A program made the position numbers and the translations under genes. Positions 24,496 to 33,640 of a stretch of DNA of 64,000 bases are shown piece by piece; within the stretch, counting starts at the first letter, position 1; the number at the start of each line of letters is the position of its first letter. The notes beneath the pieces are model-generated. The model was given only the letters and a program-made list of their open reading frames with translations. It did not search any database and was not told the DNA's origin. Source of the DNA: UBA2589 sp965223235 (GTDB taxonomy: Bacteria; Gemmatimonadota; Gemmatimonadetes; Longimicrobiales; Gaopeijiaceae); contig CBDCVV010000004.1 in the NCBI GenBank assembly GCA_965223235.1, positions 95,916 to 159,915 on the forward strand. Reading direction: 5' to 3'.

Positions 24496-25383
24496 TTGCT
24501 GATGCAACGCACGCGTGGCGGATGCCGCCGCATGGTGCCCGGCCTGGTGGCCCTACTGTTAGGGTGTGCGCCGCCGAGCGATTCTGAACCGACTGAGCGA
24601 CGGGCCCGCAGGATGGTCACGCTCGCACCATCCTTTACCGAGATCGTAACGACGCTCGGCGCTACCGACCGGTTGGTCGCCCGTACCGACTTCGACACCG
24701 ATCCAGCGGTTGCCGCGTTGCCATCGGTCGGAGGAGGGCTCGACCCGAGCCACGAAGTCCTGGTACAGACTGCCACAGAGCTGGTCCTCGTTGCCGGTGG
24801 ACGTGACGCTCCGGCGTTGGCATCGGCCCTCCAACGGGTGGGGATCTCCGTCGAGACCCTTCCGACGCAAACGATCGATGATCTGTTTTCAGCCATCGAC
24901 CGTATCGGAGAGTTGGTGGATCGGAGTGCGGCGGCCGACGCGCTGGCTCGGGAGATCCAAACCCGCCTGGACGCGGTGCGAAACGCTGTGTCGGAAACGC
25001 CGCCCATTCCCGTCATGTACGTCGTCTGGTCGGACCCCCCTATGAGCGTCGGATCCGGGAGCTATCTCGACGAGCTTCTCACGCTGGCCGGTGGAACCAA
25101 CATCTTCTCGGATAGTCCCCCGTGGCCCACGGTTAGTTTCGAGTCGATCGTCGCACGTGAGCCCGCTTGGCTGATTTGGCCTCGAGGAGCGTCCTCGGAT
25201 GTGACGATCGAGACGATCCGGAACCAAGCCGGATGGCGCGACGTCGAGGCCGTCCGAGCGGGCCGTGTCGCATTTGTCGATGCCGACCTCTTCAACCGAC
25301 CGGGTCCTAAAGTCGCGGAGGCCGCAGAGACGCTCGCGGCGATCTTGCACCCTGAGCACGCCACACTCGAGCCAGGGTCGTGA
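24496..25383 (+). CDS. btuF: Cobalamin ABC transporter substrate-binding lipoprotein BtuF
   Basis: A 295-residue class III periplasmic binding protein with a lipobox (ALLLGC), then RMVTLAPSFTEIVTTLGATDRLV, GGGLDPSHEVL and FESIVAREPAWLIWP, as in BtuF and related metal-chelate binding proteins. The cobalamin riboswitch immediately upstream and the btuC/btuD genes downstream make vitamin B12 the substrate. TTG at 24496 is 11 bases from the GGAG element; ATG at 24502 is the alternative and changes only two residues. The btuC start overlaps its stop. Confidence 0.9.
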   Translation: MLMQRTRGGCRRMVPGLVALLLGCAPPSDSEPTERRARRMVTLAPSFTEIVTTLGATDRLVARTDFDTDPAVAALPSVGGGLDPSHEVLVQTATELVLVAGGRDAPALASALQRVGISVETLPTQTIDDLFSAIDRIGELVDRSAAADALAREIQTRLDAVRNAVSETPPIPVMYVVWSDPPMSVGSGSYLDELLTLAGGTNIFSDSPPWPTVSFESIVAREPAWLIWPRGASSDVTIETIRNQAGWRDVEAVRAGRVAFVDADLFNRPGPKVAEAAETLAAILHPEHATLEPGS

Positions 25384-26381
25384 TCCTCACCCGACCGTAC
25401 CTAGGAATTTTCGCGCTCGCCCTACTCACTCTGGCGTGCGCTCTGATCGGTCTGTCCGTGGGCGCCGTCGCGCTCGCCCCCAGTGAGGTCCTCGAAGTCG
25501 TCCTCGGAACTGGGAGCGACCAGGCTCGACGCATCGTCCTCGGACTGCGGGCACCCAGGGTCCTCATGGCGGCTGTGGTCGGAGCGGGGCTGGCCGTGAG
25601 TGGCGTCGTCTTCCAGGCGCTTCTGCGGAACCCATTGGCCGAACCCTACGTGCTCGGTGTGTCGAGTGGAGCCTCGGTGGGCGCGGTCCTCGCGATCGTC
25701 CTTGGAGCGACAGCGACGTCAGTCATCGCCTTGCCTATGTCGGCTTTCGCTGGCGCCGTCTTGGCGATGACACTCGTCCTTGCAATGGCGTCGGTTGCCG
25801 GTCGCGGGTTGGATACGACAGTGCTGCTGCTCGCGGGCGTCGTGATCGGCGCATTCTTCAACGCCGTGATCATGCTTGTCGTGAACTTCACTGACACTGA
25901 GACGTTTCGAGCGGCGATCCTGTGGATGATGGGATCGTTCTCGGGCTCCTCGTGGCGGGGTGTCGCGGCGATCTCCGCGTACGTCGTGCCCGCGATCATG
26001 ATCTTGGGGCTGACTGCTCGACCGCTGAACCTCTTGTCCGTGAGCGAACAGAGTTCCTTCCACCTCGGAGTCGACATCCGTCGCTTCAAGGGCCTCTTGT
26101 ACATCGTGACTTCGCTTGTCGTCGGAGCGTGCGTCGCGGGAGCAGGCGCGATCGGCTTCGTCGGCCTTGTCGTACCTCATGCGCTCCGGCTCGTCGGCGG
26201 GACCGACCACAGATGGCTCCTTCCCGCCGCGGCGCTGACCGGGGCCAGCTTCATGGTCCTCTCAGACACAGTCAGTCGAGTTGTCTTCGCGCCCGTCGAG
26301 CTGCCGGTCGGGGTGGTGACCGCCCTGATCGGAGTCCCCGTTTTCCTTTGGCTCCTCGTCCGGTCGGGGTCGGCGTGGTGA
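25380..26381 (+). CDS. btuC: Cobalamin ABC transporter permease BtuC
   Basis: A 333-residue FecCD/BtuC-type permease with about ten transmembrane helices. Typical segments include LRAPRVLMAAVVGAGLAVSG, FQALLRNPLAEPYVLGVSSG, the central AILWMMGSF, and GAIGFVGLVVPHALRLVGG, which contacts the ATPase. Homodimers form the pore of the BtuCD importer in the inner membrane. The GTG start overlaps the btuF stop (GTGA), and its own stop overlaps btuD, so the importer is a tightly coupled three-gene unit. Confidence 0.93.
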   Translation: MILTRPYLGIFALALLTLACALIGLSVGAVALAPSEVLEVVLGTGSDQARRIVLGLRAPRVLMAAVVGAGLAVSGVVFQALLRNPLAEPYVLGVSSGASVGAVLAIVLGATATSVIALPMSAFAGAVLAMTLVLAMASVAGRGLDTTVLLLAGVVIGAFFNAVIMLVVNFTDTETFRAAILWMMGSFSGSSWRGVAAISAYVVPAIMILGLTARPLNLLSVSEQSSFHLGVDIRRFKGLLYIVTSLVVGACVAGAGAIGFVGLVVPHALRLVGGTDHRWLLPAAALTGASFMVLSDTVSRVVFAPVELPVGVVTALIGVPVFLWLLVRSGSAW

Positions 26382-27196
26382 GTGTCCTCCGAGCGGTCGG
26401 GGTCACGATGCATTACTCGGGAGCAAGCTTCCCAGCGCTCTCGAGTGTGGACGTTGCGGTCGAGCGCGGGCGTTTTGCCGCGGTTCTTGGGCCCAATGGG
26501 TCCGGGAAGTCAACGCTGCTGCGCGTGATGCTGGGAGAGATCGACCCGACGGCGGGACGGTGCGAATACGAAGGCCGACTTGTCTCAGAATGGGGGCGTC
26601 GCGAGATCGCGCGCGAGGTGGCATTCGTGCCGCAGTCGGAGCGCCTCGCCTTCCCGATCAAAGTGCGCGACTTGGTCGAGATGGGGCGCTACCCTCACGT
26701 AGGCACACTCGGTCGTCTCGGCATTTCGGACCGGGAGGCTGTAGCTCGTGCTCTCAACCAGGCCGGGGTGAGCCACCTCGCCGACCGGCCGATGGATACG
26801 CTCTCTGGAGGGGAACGTCAGCGCGCTCGGATTGCCCGTGCTCTGGCGCAGACGCCGAAGACGATCGTGCTCGATGAACCCACCGCTGCACTGGATCTAC
26901 GCTTCGAGATGGAGACGTTCGAACTGCTGCGATCCCTCAGTAGCGAGCACGAGATCACGGTGCTGGCAGCCACGCACAATCTCAATCTGGCAGCGCGCTT
27001 CGCTGCCGACCTGGTCCTCCTGTCGCGCGGGACAGTCGCAGCGGCAGGAGCTCCCGAGGTGGTGCTGCGGTCGGACGTATTGGATGAGGTCTACGAATGG
27101 CCCGTCGCGGTGACTCAGTGGCCGAGGTCGGACGGTTCGGGGAAGGTTCCTCAAGTCACGCCGATGGACAGGACCGACCATCTCGATCCAGAGTGA
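26378..27196 (+). CDS. btuD: Cobalamin ABC transporter ATPase BtuD
   Basis: A 272-residue ABC ATPase with Walker A GPNGSGKS (residues 38-45), the Q-loop VPQSERLAF, signature LSGGERQR, Walker B IVLDEPTAALD and the H-loop ATHN. It is of the FepC/BtuD type that drives BtuC permeases. The open frame extends far upstream inside btuC, but the GTG at 26378 overlapping the btuC stop (GTGA) gives the correct N-terminus. The C-terminal 30 residues beyond the fold are poorly conserved. Confidence 0.92.
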   Translation: MSVLRAVGVTMHYSGASFPALSSVDVAVERGRFAAVLGPNGSGKSTLLRVMLGEIDPTAGRCEYEGRLVSEWGRREIAREVAFVPQSERLAFPIKVRDLVEMGRYPHVGTLGRLGISDREAVARALNQAGVSHLADRPMDTLSGGERQRARIARALAQTPKTIVLDEPTAALDLRFEMETFELLRSLSSEHEITVLAATHNLNLAARFAADLVLLSRGTVAAAGAPEVVLRSDVLDEVYEWPVAVTQWPRSDGSGKVPQVTPMDRTDHLDPE

Positions 27197-27213
27197 CTCC
27201 ATTCCATGCACAA

Positions 27214-27230
27214 TGCGCATAGTATGCGCA
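27214..27230. promoter_or_regulatory. 17-bp perfect palindrome, candidate operator upstream of btuB
   Basis: TGCGCATA-G-TATGCGCA is a perfect inverted repeat with a single central base, lying 17 bases after the btuD stop and six bases before a good -35 element. A one-base centre cannot form an RNA hairpin of the full stem, so a dimeric DNA-binding protein is the better explanation. The regulator is not identified. Confidence 0.45.
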
Positions 27231-27236
27231 CCCCCG

Positions 27237-27265
27237 TTGACGATTACCCTCCGAGGCGTCACAAT
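27237..27265 (+). promoter_or_regulatory. Candidate sigma70-type promoter of btuB
   Basis: TTGACG (27237-27242) and CACAAT (27260-27265) are separated by 17 bases, matching 5 of 6 and 4 of 6 consensus bases. Transcription would start near 27272, just before the second cobalamin aptamer, which is the right place for a riboswitch leader. Confidence 0.5.
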
Positions 27266-27271
27266 TGACCC

Positions 27272-27427
27272 ACATCGCGGGTGGGACAATCGGAAGCCGG
27301 TGCAAATCCGGCGCGGCCCCGCCACTGTGAGAGGTCCGAGCTAACGACTCGGAACGACGACTCAACGAAGCCACTGGGATTTCCCTGGGAAGGCGAGTCG
27401 TTCGGCCTCGAGCCAGGAGACCTGGTC
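27272..27427 (+). promoter_or_regulatory. Cobalamin riboswitch 2, upstream of btuB
   Basis: The aptamer blocks are GGAAGCCGGTGCAAATCCGG with GCGGCCCCGCCACTGTGA (27292-27330), GCCACTGGG (27369), CTGGGAAGGC and the B12 box AGCCAGGAGACCTGG (27411-27425). It differs from the first copy mainly in the variable arms. ACCTGG at the B12 box can also pair with CCAGGT at 27443-27448, a possible switching helix. About 140 bases of further leader precede the btuB start, which has a GGGAGAAGGAGAG Shine-Dalgarno region. Confidence 0.93.
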
Positions 27428-27567
27428 CACCCGCTCCCATAACCAGGTCTTCGGCAGGGAGACTCGGGCAACAGTGTGCCGCCACCTCCGTTGGCGACCC
27501 GCGCCCTCCTCTCTTCGCCTGTGTCGAAGCGTGCATCCCTGCTAGGGCAGGGAGAAGGAGAGTCCGG

Positions 27568-29523
27568 ATGAGAGCGTGTGTCCTGTTCTTGATACTCGGC
27601 ATTGGAGCGCAACCGGTATCGGCCCAGGTAGGGCCGAACTTCGAGCTTGATGGCTTCACGGTGACCGGCGCTGCACGCCCGCGTACGTCGGACGCTGCGT
27701 CATCGCGTGTTACGGTGCTCGAGGGAAGCGAACTGCGAACGATGGGCATTCGCACGGTCGCCGGCGCACTCCGACTTGCCGGGGGGCTCTCCCTGGCTCG
27801 CGTAGGCTCGTTCGGCGGAGTCACGAGCGTCTTCAGTAGGGGGGGTGAGTCCGACTTCGTTCAGGTGCTCATCGACGGCGTCCAGGTCAATCAGGCTGGG
27901 GGGTCGTTCGACTTCGCGGGTCTCACGACCGAAGACGTCGAGCGCATCGAGGTGCTCCGCGGACCAGCGAGCGCCCTGTACGGGTCCGATGCCATGACGG
28001 GTGTGATCCATGTCATAACCCGGAGTGGCTCGGGAGACCCCGCCGGCCACCTCGCCATGCGCGGCGGGTCCTTCGGTCGCCGAGACGTGACCGCTTCGAT
28101 CCATGGGGGCACCACGACCGTCTCTTATGGGCTGACGGGGAGTCACTTGGACTCCGACGGTATTCTGCCCATGAACAACCGCCACCGAGCAACGTCATTT
28201 TCCGGCACCGTCCGTCTGGCTCCAGACTCCAGGACCTCGGTCCGACTAAACGCTCGTCGTCAGGATCGTCGCTTTCACTTTCCCACGGATGGTTCCGGGA
28301 ATGTGGTCGACGAGAACTCCTTTACGTTCGGCGATGAGACGTTGGTCGGAGTCGAGGTGAATCGAAGGGTCGGTAGCAAGGGTGACATCGCGCTATCCAT
28401 CGCCTCATTCGAGACGGAGACCGGGACGGACGATGCCCCGGATGGACCGGCAGACACCGTAGGGTTCTTCGGGTTCGGCAGCTTGAACGCCTCCGAGCGT
28501 ACGGAGGCGCGACTCACGTCCATGGTGGAGCTTACCCCGGAGCTCGGGGTTGTCGGCGGGGCGGAGTGGGAGCTACAGACTCAACGATCGTTCAGCGAGT
28601 CGTTGAGCGAGTTCGGGTCTTCGACCGGTCGTAGCGATGACCGACGGTCGAACACCGCGCTGTTCGCTCAACTCACTGCCTCAGAGGGCGGCATCTACGC
28701 CGACGCAGGTGTGCGGCGAGAGAACAACGAGCGCTTTGGCGGATCTACGACCTGGCAACTCGGGCTCGCGTGGCGCCCGCACGAGCTGACGCGGATTCGG
28801 ACGAGCGCCGGCACGGCAATCAAGGACCCGACCTTCTTCGAGAACTACGCGACGGGCTTCGCCATCGGGAACCCCGACCTCGACCCAGAACGTGCGCGGT
28901 CGTGGGAAGTCGGCGTGGAGCAGGGCATGATGGGAGGCGCGCTCACGCTTTCGCTGGGGTGGTTCTCGCAGCGCTTTCGAGATCTGATTCAGTACTCCTT
29001 CACCCCTCCCACGCCGGGCGGACCCAACTTCTTCAACGTCGCCGAGGCGAACTCCTCTGGGTTCGAAGTCTCCGGGGAGGGTCAGATCGGGTCCCTCCGC
29101 CTCGTAGCGGATGCCACCGTGTTGGAGACGGAGGTCGTCGACTCGGGCTTCGACACGGGAGTTGGAGCAACCTTCGTCGAGGGCGGACAGCTACTGCGTC
29201 GACCTCGTTTCTCTGGCACTTTCGTGTCGTCGTATACAGCAGGGTCGCGCGTATCGATGAGTGGCACGCTTCGGTTCGTTGGCGAGAGAGAGGATCGTGA
29301 CTTCGCAACTTTCCCCGCGACCCCTGTGACGTTGCCTGCCGACTTCTTGATCGACCTCTCGCTCGACGTCCGGGTGGCCGATGCCGTCGGCAGGCGCCCT
29401 GGGCTCGCGATCACCATCCGGGGTGAGAATCTGACGAATCGTGGCTACCAAGAGGTGTTCGGGTTCGATGCTCCCGGTCGAGGCGTGTATCTGGGAGGTC
29501 GGTTGGAGCTCGGAGAGCGCTAA
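27568..29523 (+). CDS. btuB: TonB-dependent outer-membrane cobalamin receptor BtuB
   Basis: A 651-residue outer-membrane receptor: signal peptide ending in VSAQ, a TonB-box-like FTVTG shortly after, the plug domain (about 45-150) with VEVLRGPASALYGSDAMTGVI-type motif, and a beta barrel ending in a C-terminal GRLELGER strand. BtuB length is typical at around 600 residues. The cobalamin riboswitch directly upstream fixes the likely substrate. It would pass cobalamin to the BtuF lipoprotein encoded by the preceding unit. Confidence 0.92.
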   Translation: MRACVLFLILGIGAQPVSAQVGPNFELDGFTVTGAARPRTSDAASSRVTVLEGSELRTMGIRTVAGALRLAGGLSLARVGSFGGVTSVFSRGGESDFVQVLIDGVQVNQAGGSFDFAGLTTEDVERIEVLRGPASALYGSDAMTGVIHVITRSGSGDPAGHLAMRGGSFGRRDVTASIHGGTTTVSYGLTGSHLDSDGILPMNNRHRATSFSGTVRLAPDSRTSVRLNARRQDRRFHFPTDGSGNVVDENSFTFGDETLVGVEVNRRVGSKGDIALSIASFETETGTDDAPDGPADTVGFFGFGSLNASERTEARLTSMVELTPELGVVGGAEWELQTQRSFSESLSEFGSSTGRSDDRRSNTALFAQLTASEGGIYADAGVRRENNERFGGSTTWQLGLAWRPHELTRIRTSAGTAIKDPTFFENYATGFAIGNPDLDPERARSWEVGVEQGMMGGALTLSLGWFSQRFRDLIQYSFTPPTPGGPNFFNVAEANSSGFEVSGEGQIGSLRLVADATVLETEVVDSGFDTGVGATFVEGGQLLRRPRFSGTFVSSYTAGSRVSMSGTLRFVGEREDRDFATFPATPVTLPADFLIDLSLDVRVADAVGRRPGLAITIRGENLTNRGYQEVFGFDAPGRGVYLGGRLELGER

Positions 29524-29538
29524 GGGACTTCCACTTGC

Positions 29539-30333
29539 GTGAATCGACCCAACCCCGCACGCATTCCCCTCCGCACGCCTCTGGTTGGAGCAACGAGCCT
29601 GACCCCTCCGGACCCGCACGATAACGAGGGTAGATCTGTCCGCGATCGACCCGCGCCTATCCGGCGAGCGTACGCACCTATCTCCGGCCGTCGCGACATC
29701 GACGCCTTCGAACGGGCTGTGCGCATTCGGGTTGTTCTCTGGTCGTTAGTGGGGGCGTTCTTGGGTTTCCTCCTCGGGGTCTTCTTGAACGTTCGTAATG
29801 ATGGTGGTCTAGGGACCCTGGTGGTGACCACCACCCTCGGGGGAATTCTGGCCTACGTAACTCCGATGGTGCTTCTGGGGGCGGCAGGTCGTGCGGGGTC
29901 GACTCTCTATGCGCCTAGTGGCCGCAGCACCCCTACGCGCGCGGACTACTCGCTGGCTGAGTCTCATGCGGTTCGGGGCGAGTTCGGACGCGCGATCGAG
30001 CTTTTCGAAGAAGCGGTCGAGGCGAACCCATCCGATCCTGGCCCGTATCTGAAGATCGCACGCCTCGCGCGGGATCGGATCGGAGACCCGGCGTCTTCGG
30101 TTCAATGGTTCAAGCGAGCAATCGTAGAGACGTCACTTACGGACGCGCGGCGGCTCGCGTTGTGTAGAGAGCTCGTCGAGCTTCTCGAGCACGGCTTGGA
30201 AACGCCGGACCGGGCGTTGCCGTTCTTGGCCCGAATGGAAAATGAACAACAGGGCGGGCTAGTGGGCGATTGGGCGTCAGCGGAGTTGGAAAGAATCAAA
30301 GCCGACATGAATTGGGAGGAAGACGTTGACTGA
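29539..30333 (+). CDS. TPR-like membrane-anchored protein
   Basis: A 264-residue protein with a basic, proline-rich cytoplasmic start (about 1-65), two transmembrane helices (VVLWSLVGAFLGFLLGVFL and LVVTTTLGGILAYVTPMVLL, near 67-115), and a helical C-terminal half with tetratricopeptide-like repeats (SHAVRGEFGRAIELFEEAVEA, and a repeat after it). Such proteins scaffold other proteins at the membrane. No specific family is recognised. It begins at GTG 29539, 15 bases after the btuB stop, and its stop lies one base before the ANKH-like gene start. Confidence 0.6.
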   Translation: MNRPNPARIPLRTPLVGATSLTPPDPHDNEGRSVRDRPAPIRRAYAPISGRRDIDAFERAVRIRVVLWSLVGAFLGFLLGVFLNVRNDGGLGTLVVTTTLGGILAYVTPMVLLGAAGRAGSTLYAPSGRSTPTRADYSLAESHAVRGEFGRAIELFEEAVEANPSDPGPYLKIARLARDRIGDPASSVQWFKRAIVETSLTDARRLALCRELVELLEHGLETPDRALPFLARMENEQQGGLVGDWASAELERIKADMNWEEDVD

Positions 30334-30334
30334 C

Positions 30335-31651
30335 ATGGCGCAGAGGCTCGTAGCGCCCGGTCAGTTCGTGCGGTTCTATCTCCCGCTCATCGCTACGAGT
30401 TACCTCCTTACCGCGACGAATCCGCTACTCGCGGCTGCCCTCGCCCGCACCTCCGACCCGGCTACGGCCCTCGCTGGGTACGGGGTGGCGTTCGCTCTCA
30501 TCGGCGTGATCTACGCACCGCTCTTGGTCGTGCAACAAATCACGGCACAAAGACTCCTTCGTGCGTCGAGCATCGCCCCTGTGAGGACCTTCACCGCGGG
30601 CTTGGGGGCGGCGCTGAGTCTATTTGCCGCGTTGGTGGCGTTCTCGCCCCTCGGCGTCTGGCTTCTACGAACCATCGTCGGTGTGGAAGGAGCGATCTTG
30701 GACGAGGCGGTCTCGGCCATGACCGCCCTTTGGCCGGTTCCTCTACTGACCGGCCTTCGAGCGTACCACCAGGGCCGTCTGGTTGCCGGTCATCGGACCA
30801 ACCCCATCGCCTGGGCTACCGGGCTTCGGACGGGGACGCTCGCAGTGATTGCCTTCGCGATGACGACCACGCCGGTGGGTGCTTGGCTCGGGGGTGTGGC
30901 ATTCACGGCGGGATTGGCGGCGGAGGCGATCTTCGTCTCCTTCGCCAAGGCTCCGACCCCTGCGGTGCCGGAAGTATCCGAGGTCGAGTCGGAGGGTGAA
31001 GACCGCCTGCTGTCGTTCTCCACACCGCTGATGCTGAATGTGATGCTGTGGTGGAGTACACCTCTCATTATCAACTCGGTGTTGGCGCGCACCCCGGAGC
31101 CAGACTGTTCGATCGCGGCGTTCACGGTCGTCGAGGCGGTTGCATGGTTTCTCGCGGCTCCGGTCGGGCAGCTCCAGCACGCCTCACTCGCCCTTGTTGA
31201 GTGCCGCGAGACTCACGCCCGCGTTCGAATGTATGCGGGCGGATTGGCCGTATTCGTCACGCTACTTCTCGGAGTTCTCGCGATCCCTGCCGTGCGTGAG
31301 ACGATCCTTTGGACCGGCTTCAGACTCGATCCATCTCTGTTGGAGCCGGCAGGACTCGCCTTCCCGGTCGCCGCCCTCTATCCGCTGCTCTACGGTCATC
31401 GTCAGTACTACCAAGGGCTCTTTGTTCGCGCGGGATGTACGGGCCTCGTGGGACGAGGCTCCGTCCTACGAGTCTTCGTGATCCTGTGTGCAGCCCCGCT
31501 CCTTCTGGGTCCGATGGGGGAGAACGGCGCCCGCCTGGGTGTTACCCTGGCGGTGGTCGGGCTGGTCGCCGAGGCGCTCTTCCTCGAGATCATGGCCCGG
31601 CGTCAGGCGCTCCCACTTCTGGAACGCGCTCGAGCGGCGGCTACGACGTAG
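30335..31651 (+). CDS. Multidrug/oligosaccharide/ANKH-like polytopic membrane protein (MOP superfamily)
   Basis: A 438-residue protein with about 12 hydrophobic helices in the arrangement of MATE/MOP flippases. Local patterns such as ALAGYGVAFALIGVIYAPL, LRAYHQGRLVAGH and SVLRVFVILCAAPLLLG resemble the animal progressive-ankylosis protein ANKH and its bacterial relatives, which have been linked to pyrophosphate or ATP/citrate export. The similarity was judged by eye. TTG at 30326 is in frame, but ATG 30335 follows the upstream stop directly. It overlaps the convergent lipoprotein region by 11 bases. Confidence 0.55.
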   Translation: MAQRLVAPGQFVRFYLPLIATSYLLTATNPLLAAALARTSDPATALAGYGVAFALIGVIYAPLLVVQQITAQRLLRASSIAPVRTFTAGLGAALSLFAALVAFSPLGVWLLRTIVGVEGAILDEAVSAMTALWPVPLLTGLRAYHQGRLVAGHRTNPIAWATGLRTGTLAVIAFAMTTTPVGAWLGGVAFTAGLAAEAIFVSFAKAPTPAVPEVSEVESEGEDRLLSFSTPLMLNVMLWWSTPLIINSVLARTPEPDCSIAAFTVVEAVAWFLAAPVGQLQHASLALVECRETHARVRMYAGGLAVFVTLLLGVLAIPAVRETILWTGFRLDPSLLEPAGLAFPVAALYPLLYGHRQYYQGLFVRAGCTGLVGRGSVLRVFVILCAAPLLLGPMGENGARLGVTLAVVGLVAEALFLEIMARRQALPLLERARAAATT

Positions 31652-32328
31652 TCGAAGCCCTCTGGACGATCCAGCGATCGACACGGACATCGAGGCGGTG
31701 ATTCACTCGGACGCCGGCCGTACCGTATGGGCGCACCCGAGAAGCGACCTCTCGATGTACGACATCGCCATTCACGACGAAGTGAACGTCACCTCCAAAG
31801 ACATCGATGCCGAGTGTGTTGATCGGGCGGTCTCCTTCTTCGTTCACCACCTGCACGGCGGGGTGCGGAGTCCAATCCACAATGGTCTCCGTGGTGTCTC
31901 CGACCCGACGCTTGATCAGGTAGTCTCCGGTCGTGCGGACGAGGAGGTAGGTGTACTCGCGATCCGGCCCAGTGAGGTCGCTACCGCCGACGAAGACGCC
32001 GAAGGCCTCTCGATACCCTTCGGGAGCGTCGAACTGGGTGAACGTCGCTTGAGCGTGAACGTCACCCCCGACTACGCGATCGTCGGGGCGCCACGCTATT
32101 CCGGCCGGACCCGTCCGGACACGAAAGCCGTCGTCATCCTCCACTAGAGGTGAAGTCGTTTAGGTCACTCGATTCACTGTCCAGTCGGATCTCGAAGCTC
32201 GGTCGAGCGGCGGGGCCGGTCTCTCCCGTAGGCTCGGTGTTCTCCTCGGGCGTCGCGCACGCGGCCATCGACGAGACGACTGCAAGCCCACCCAATGTCC
32301 GGACTCCCCATTTCTTCATCCACATCAT
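31641..32328 (-). pseudogene. Lipoprotein split by an apparent +1 frameshift
   Basis: The first frame (32328-32134, 64 codons) encodes a lipoprotein signal (SSMAAC) and the start of a mature chain, FEIRLDSESSDLNDFTSS, then hits a stop. A second frame (32144-31641, 167 codons), one base shifted, continues with the rest of what looks like one beta-rich domain of LamG/DUF1080-like character (GPAGIAWRPDD, FGVFVGG, DVHFVVNGDVVHREV). The two overlap at GTGGAGGATGA, and the second part has no export signal of its own. One inserted base, programmed shifting or a sequencing error could explain it. The ATG overlaps the VWA gene stop (ATGA). Confidence 0.6.
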
Positions 32329-33617
32329 CCCGCCCTCCGCCTCTTGTTCCGTAAGAAGTCCATCATGATGTACTGGCCGAGCGTCATCGTGCTGGTGAAG
32401 TACGCCTTACCCCGCGCGATCTCCGAAACCTTTTGGACGAATTGCACCAGAGACGGGTCGTTCGCGAGCATGAATGTGTTAATCAGGATACCGCTCTTCC
32501 GGCATGCCGCGACCTCCTGGAAGGTCCGCTTCAGAATCATCGGGTCGAGGCCGCCCGAATTCGTGTAGACCCGGCCGTCGGGGAGTGTCATCGCGCTCGG
32601 CTTCCCATCGGTGATCATCACGATCTGGCGCATGTCCTTCTTCTGGCTATTCAGGATGCGCCGCGCAATCTCGAGACCCTCGGCCGTATTCGTGTGGAAG
32701 GGGCCGACCTGCGCCTTCGCGAGTTGCGAGAGCGGGATCTCTTCGGCTCGATCTCCGAAGGTGACGACTCTGAGTGAATCGCCTGGGAACTGCGTGCGAA
32801 TCATGTGGGACATGGCCAAGGCGACCTGCTTGGCCGGAGCAAATCGATCTTCTCCGTACAGCACCATCGAATGGCTTATGTCCAGCAGGAGTACGGTCGC
32901 GCACGTCGACCGGTACTCGGATTGGTGGACCATCAGATCGCCGTACTCGAGGGCGAGAGGAACAGTCAGTCCCTCTCGCTCAATCGCATTCTTGAGCGTG
33001 GCGGGGATGTCGAGGTTGAGCGTGTCCCCGAATTGATAGGGTCGAGAAGCCGCCTCGGCTTCGATCCCGGTGGAGAGGTGAGGCGTATCGTGTGAACCTG
33101 CGCTCGACTTTCCGAGAGCTCCCAGCAATCCCTTCAGGGCACGGTATCCTAGGAAGTCCATGCCCTTCTGCGTCAAATTGAAATTCACCTGCTGGGCGGC
33201 TTGCTTCGCCTCGTCGATGTTGCCCTGTCCCGTCACGTCGTACGTGGCACCCGGGATCTGAGGGCTCCCAGATTCGAGGTCGATGAAGCCCTCCTCGACC
33301 ATCCGCTGCACGAGGTCGTCCAGCAGATTGGCGATCTGTTGGCGCACGTCCTCGTCGCCCTCGCCCTCGCCCCGTAGCTCTTCGATCATCTCCGGGGTGA
33401 TTTGTCCGCTATCGAGGAGCGCCTTCAAGAGCGCGTGCTTCAGTGCGTCTGTCGAGTTGACGTCCTCGTCGCCCGACCATCCCCAGTAGGGGTGGTAGTG
33501 AGGGCCACCTGCGAAGCCCCCGTCCATGAGAAAGTCGGAGAGGTGCTCGAGCAGGGACTCGAGGTTCAAGGCGTCGAGCCACCGCCCTTTGTACTTGGAG
33601 TAGGTCGTGAACCGCAT
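32325..33617 (-). CDS. VWA-domain protein, ChlD/CoxE-like partner of a MoxR-type ATPase
   Basis: A 430-residue protein with a charged, helical N-terminal half and a C-terminal von Willebrand A domain. The MIDAS motif is DISHS (D-x-S-x-S) near residue 247, followed by a conserved GPFHTNTAEGL Thr region and IVMITDGKPS. Such proteins work with AAA+ ATPases of the Mg-chelatase ChlI/MoxR kind, in metal insertion or complex assembly. A fitting ATPase gene is on the same strand 4.4 kb away (37986-39455), not adjacent as is usual. The start is an ATG at 33617; mutY diverges from it 23 bases away. Confidence 0.82.
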   Translation of the reverse strand: MRFTTYSKYKGRWLDALNLESLLEHLSDFLMDGGFAGGPHYHPYWGWSGDEDVNSTDALKHALLKALLDSGQITPEMIEELRGEGEGDEDVRQQIANLLDDLVQRMVEEGFIDLESGSPQIPGATYDVTGQGNIDEAKQAAQQVNFNLTQKGMDFLGYRALKGLLGALGKSSAGSHDTPHLSTGIEAEAASRPYQFGDTLNLDIPATLKNAIEREGLTVPLALEYGDLMVHQSEYRSTCATVLLLDISHSMVLYGEDRFAPAKQVALAMSHMIRTQFPGDSLRVVTFGDRAEEIPLSQLAKAQVGPFHTNTAEGLEIARRILNSQKKDMRQIVMITDGKPSAMTLPDGRVYTNSGGLDPMILKRTFQEVAACRKSGILINTFMLANDPSLVQFVQKVSEIARGKAYFTSTMTLGQYIMMDFLRNKRRRAG

Positions 33618-33640
33618 AGAGGGATGCTAACCTTGTCGGT

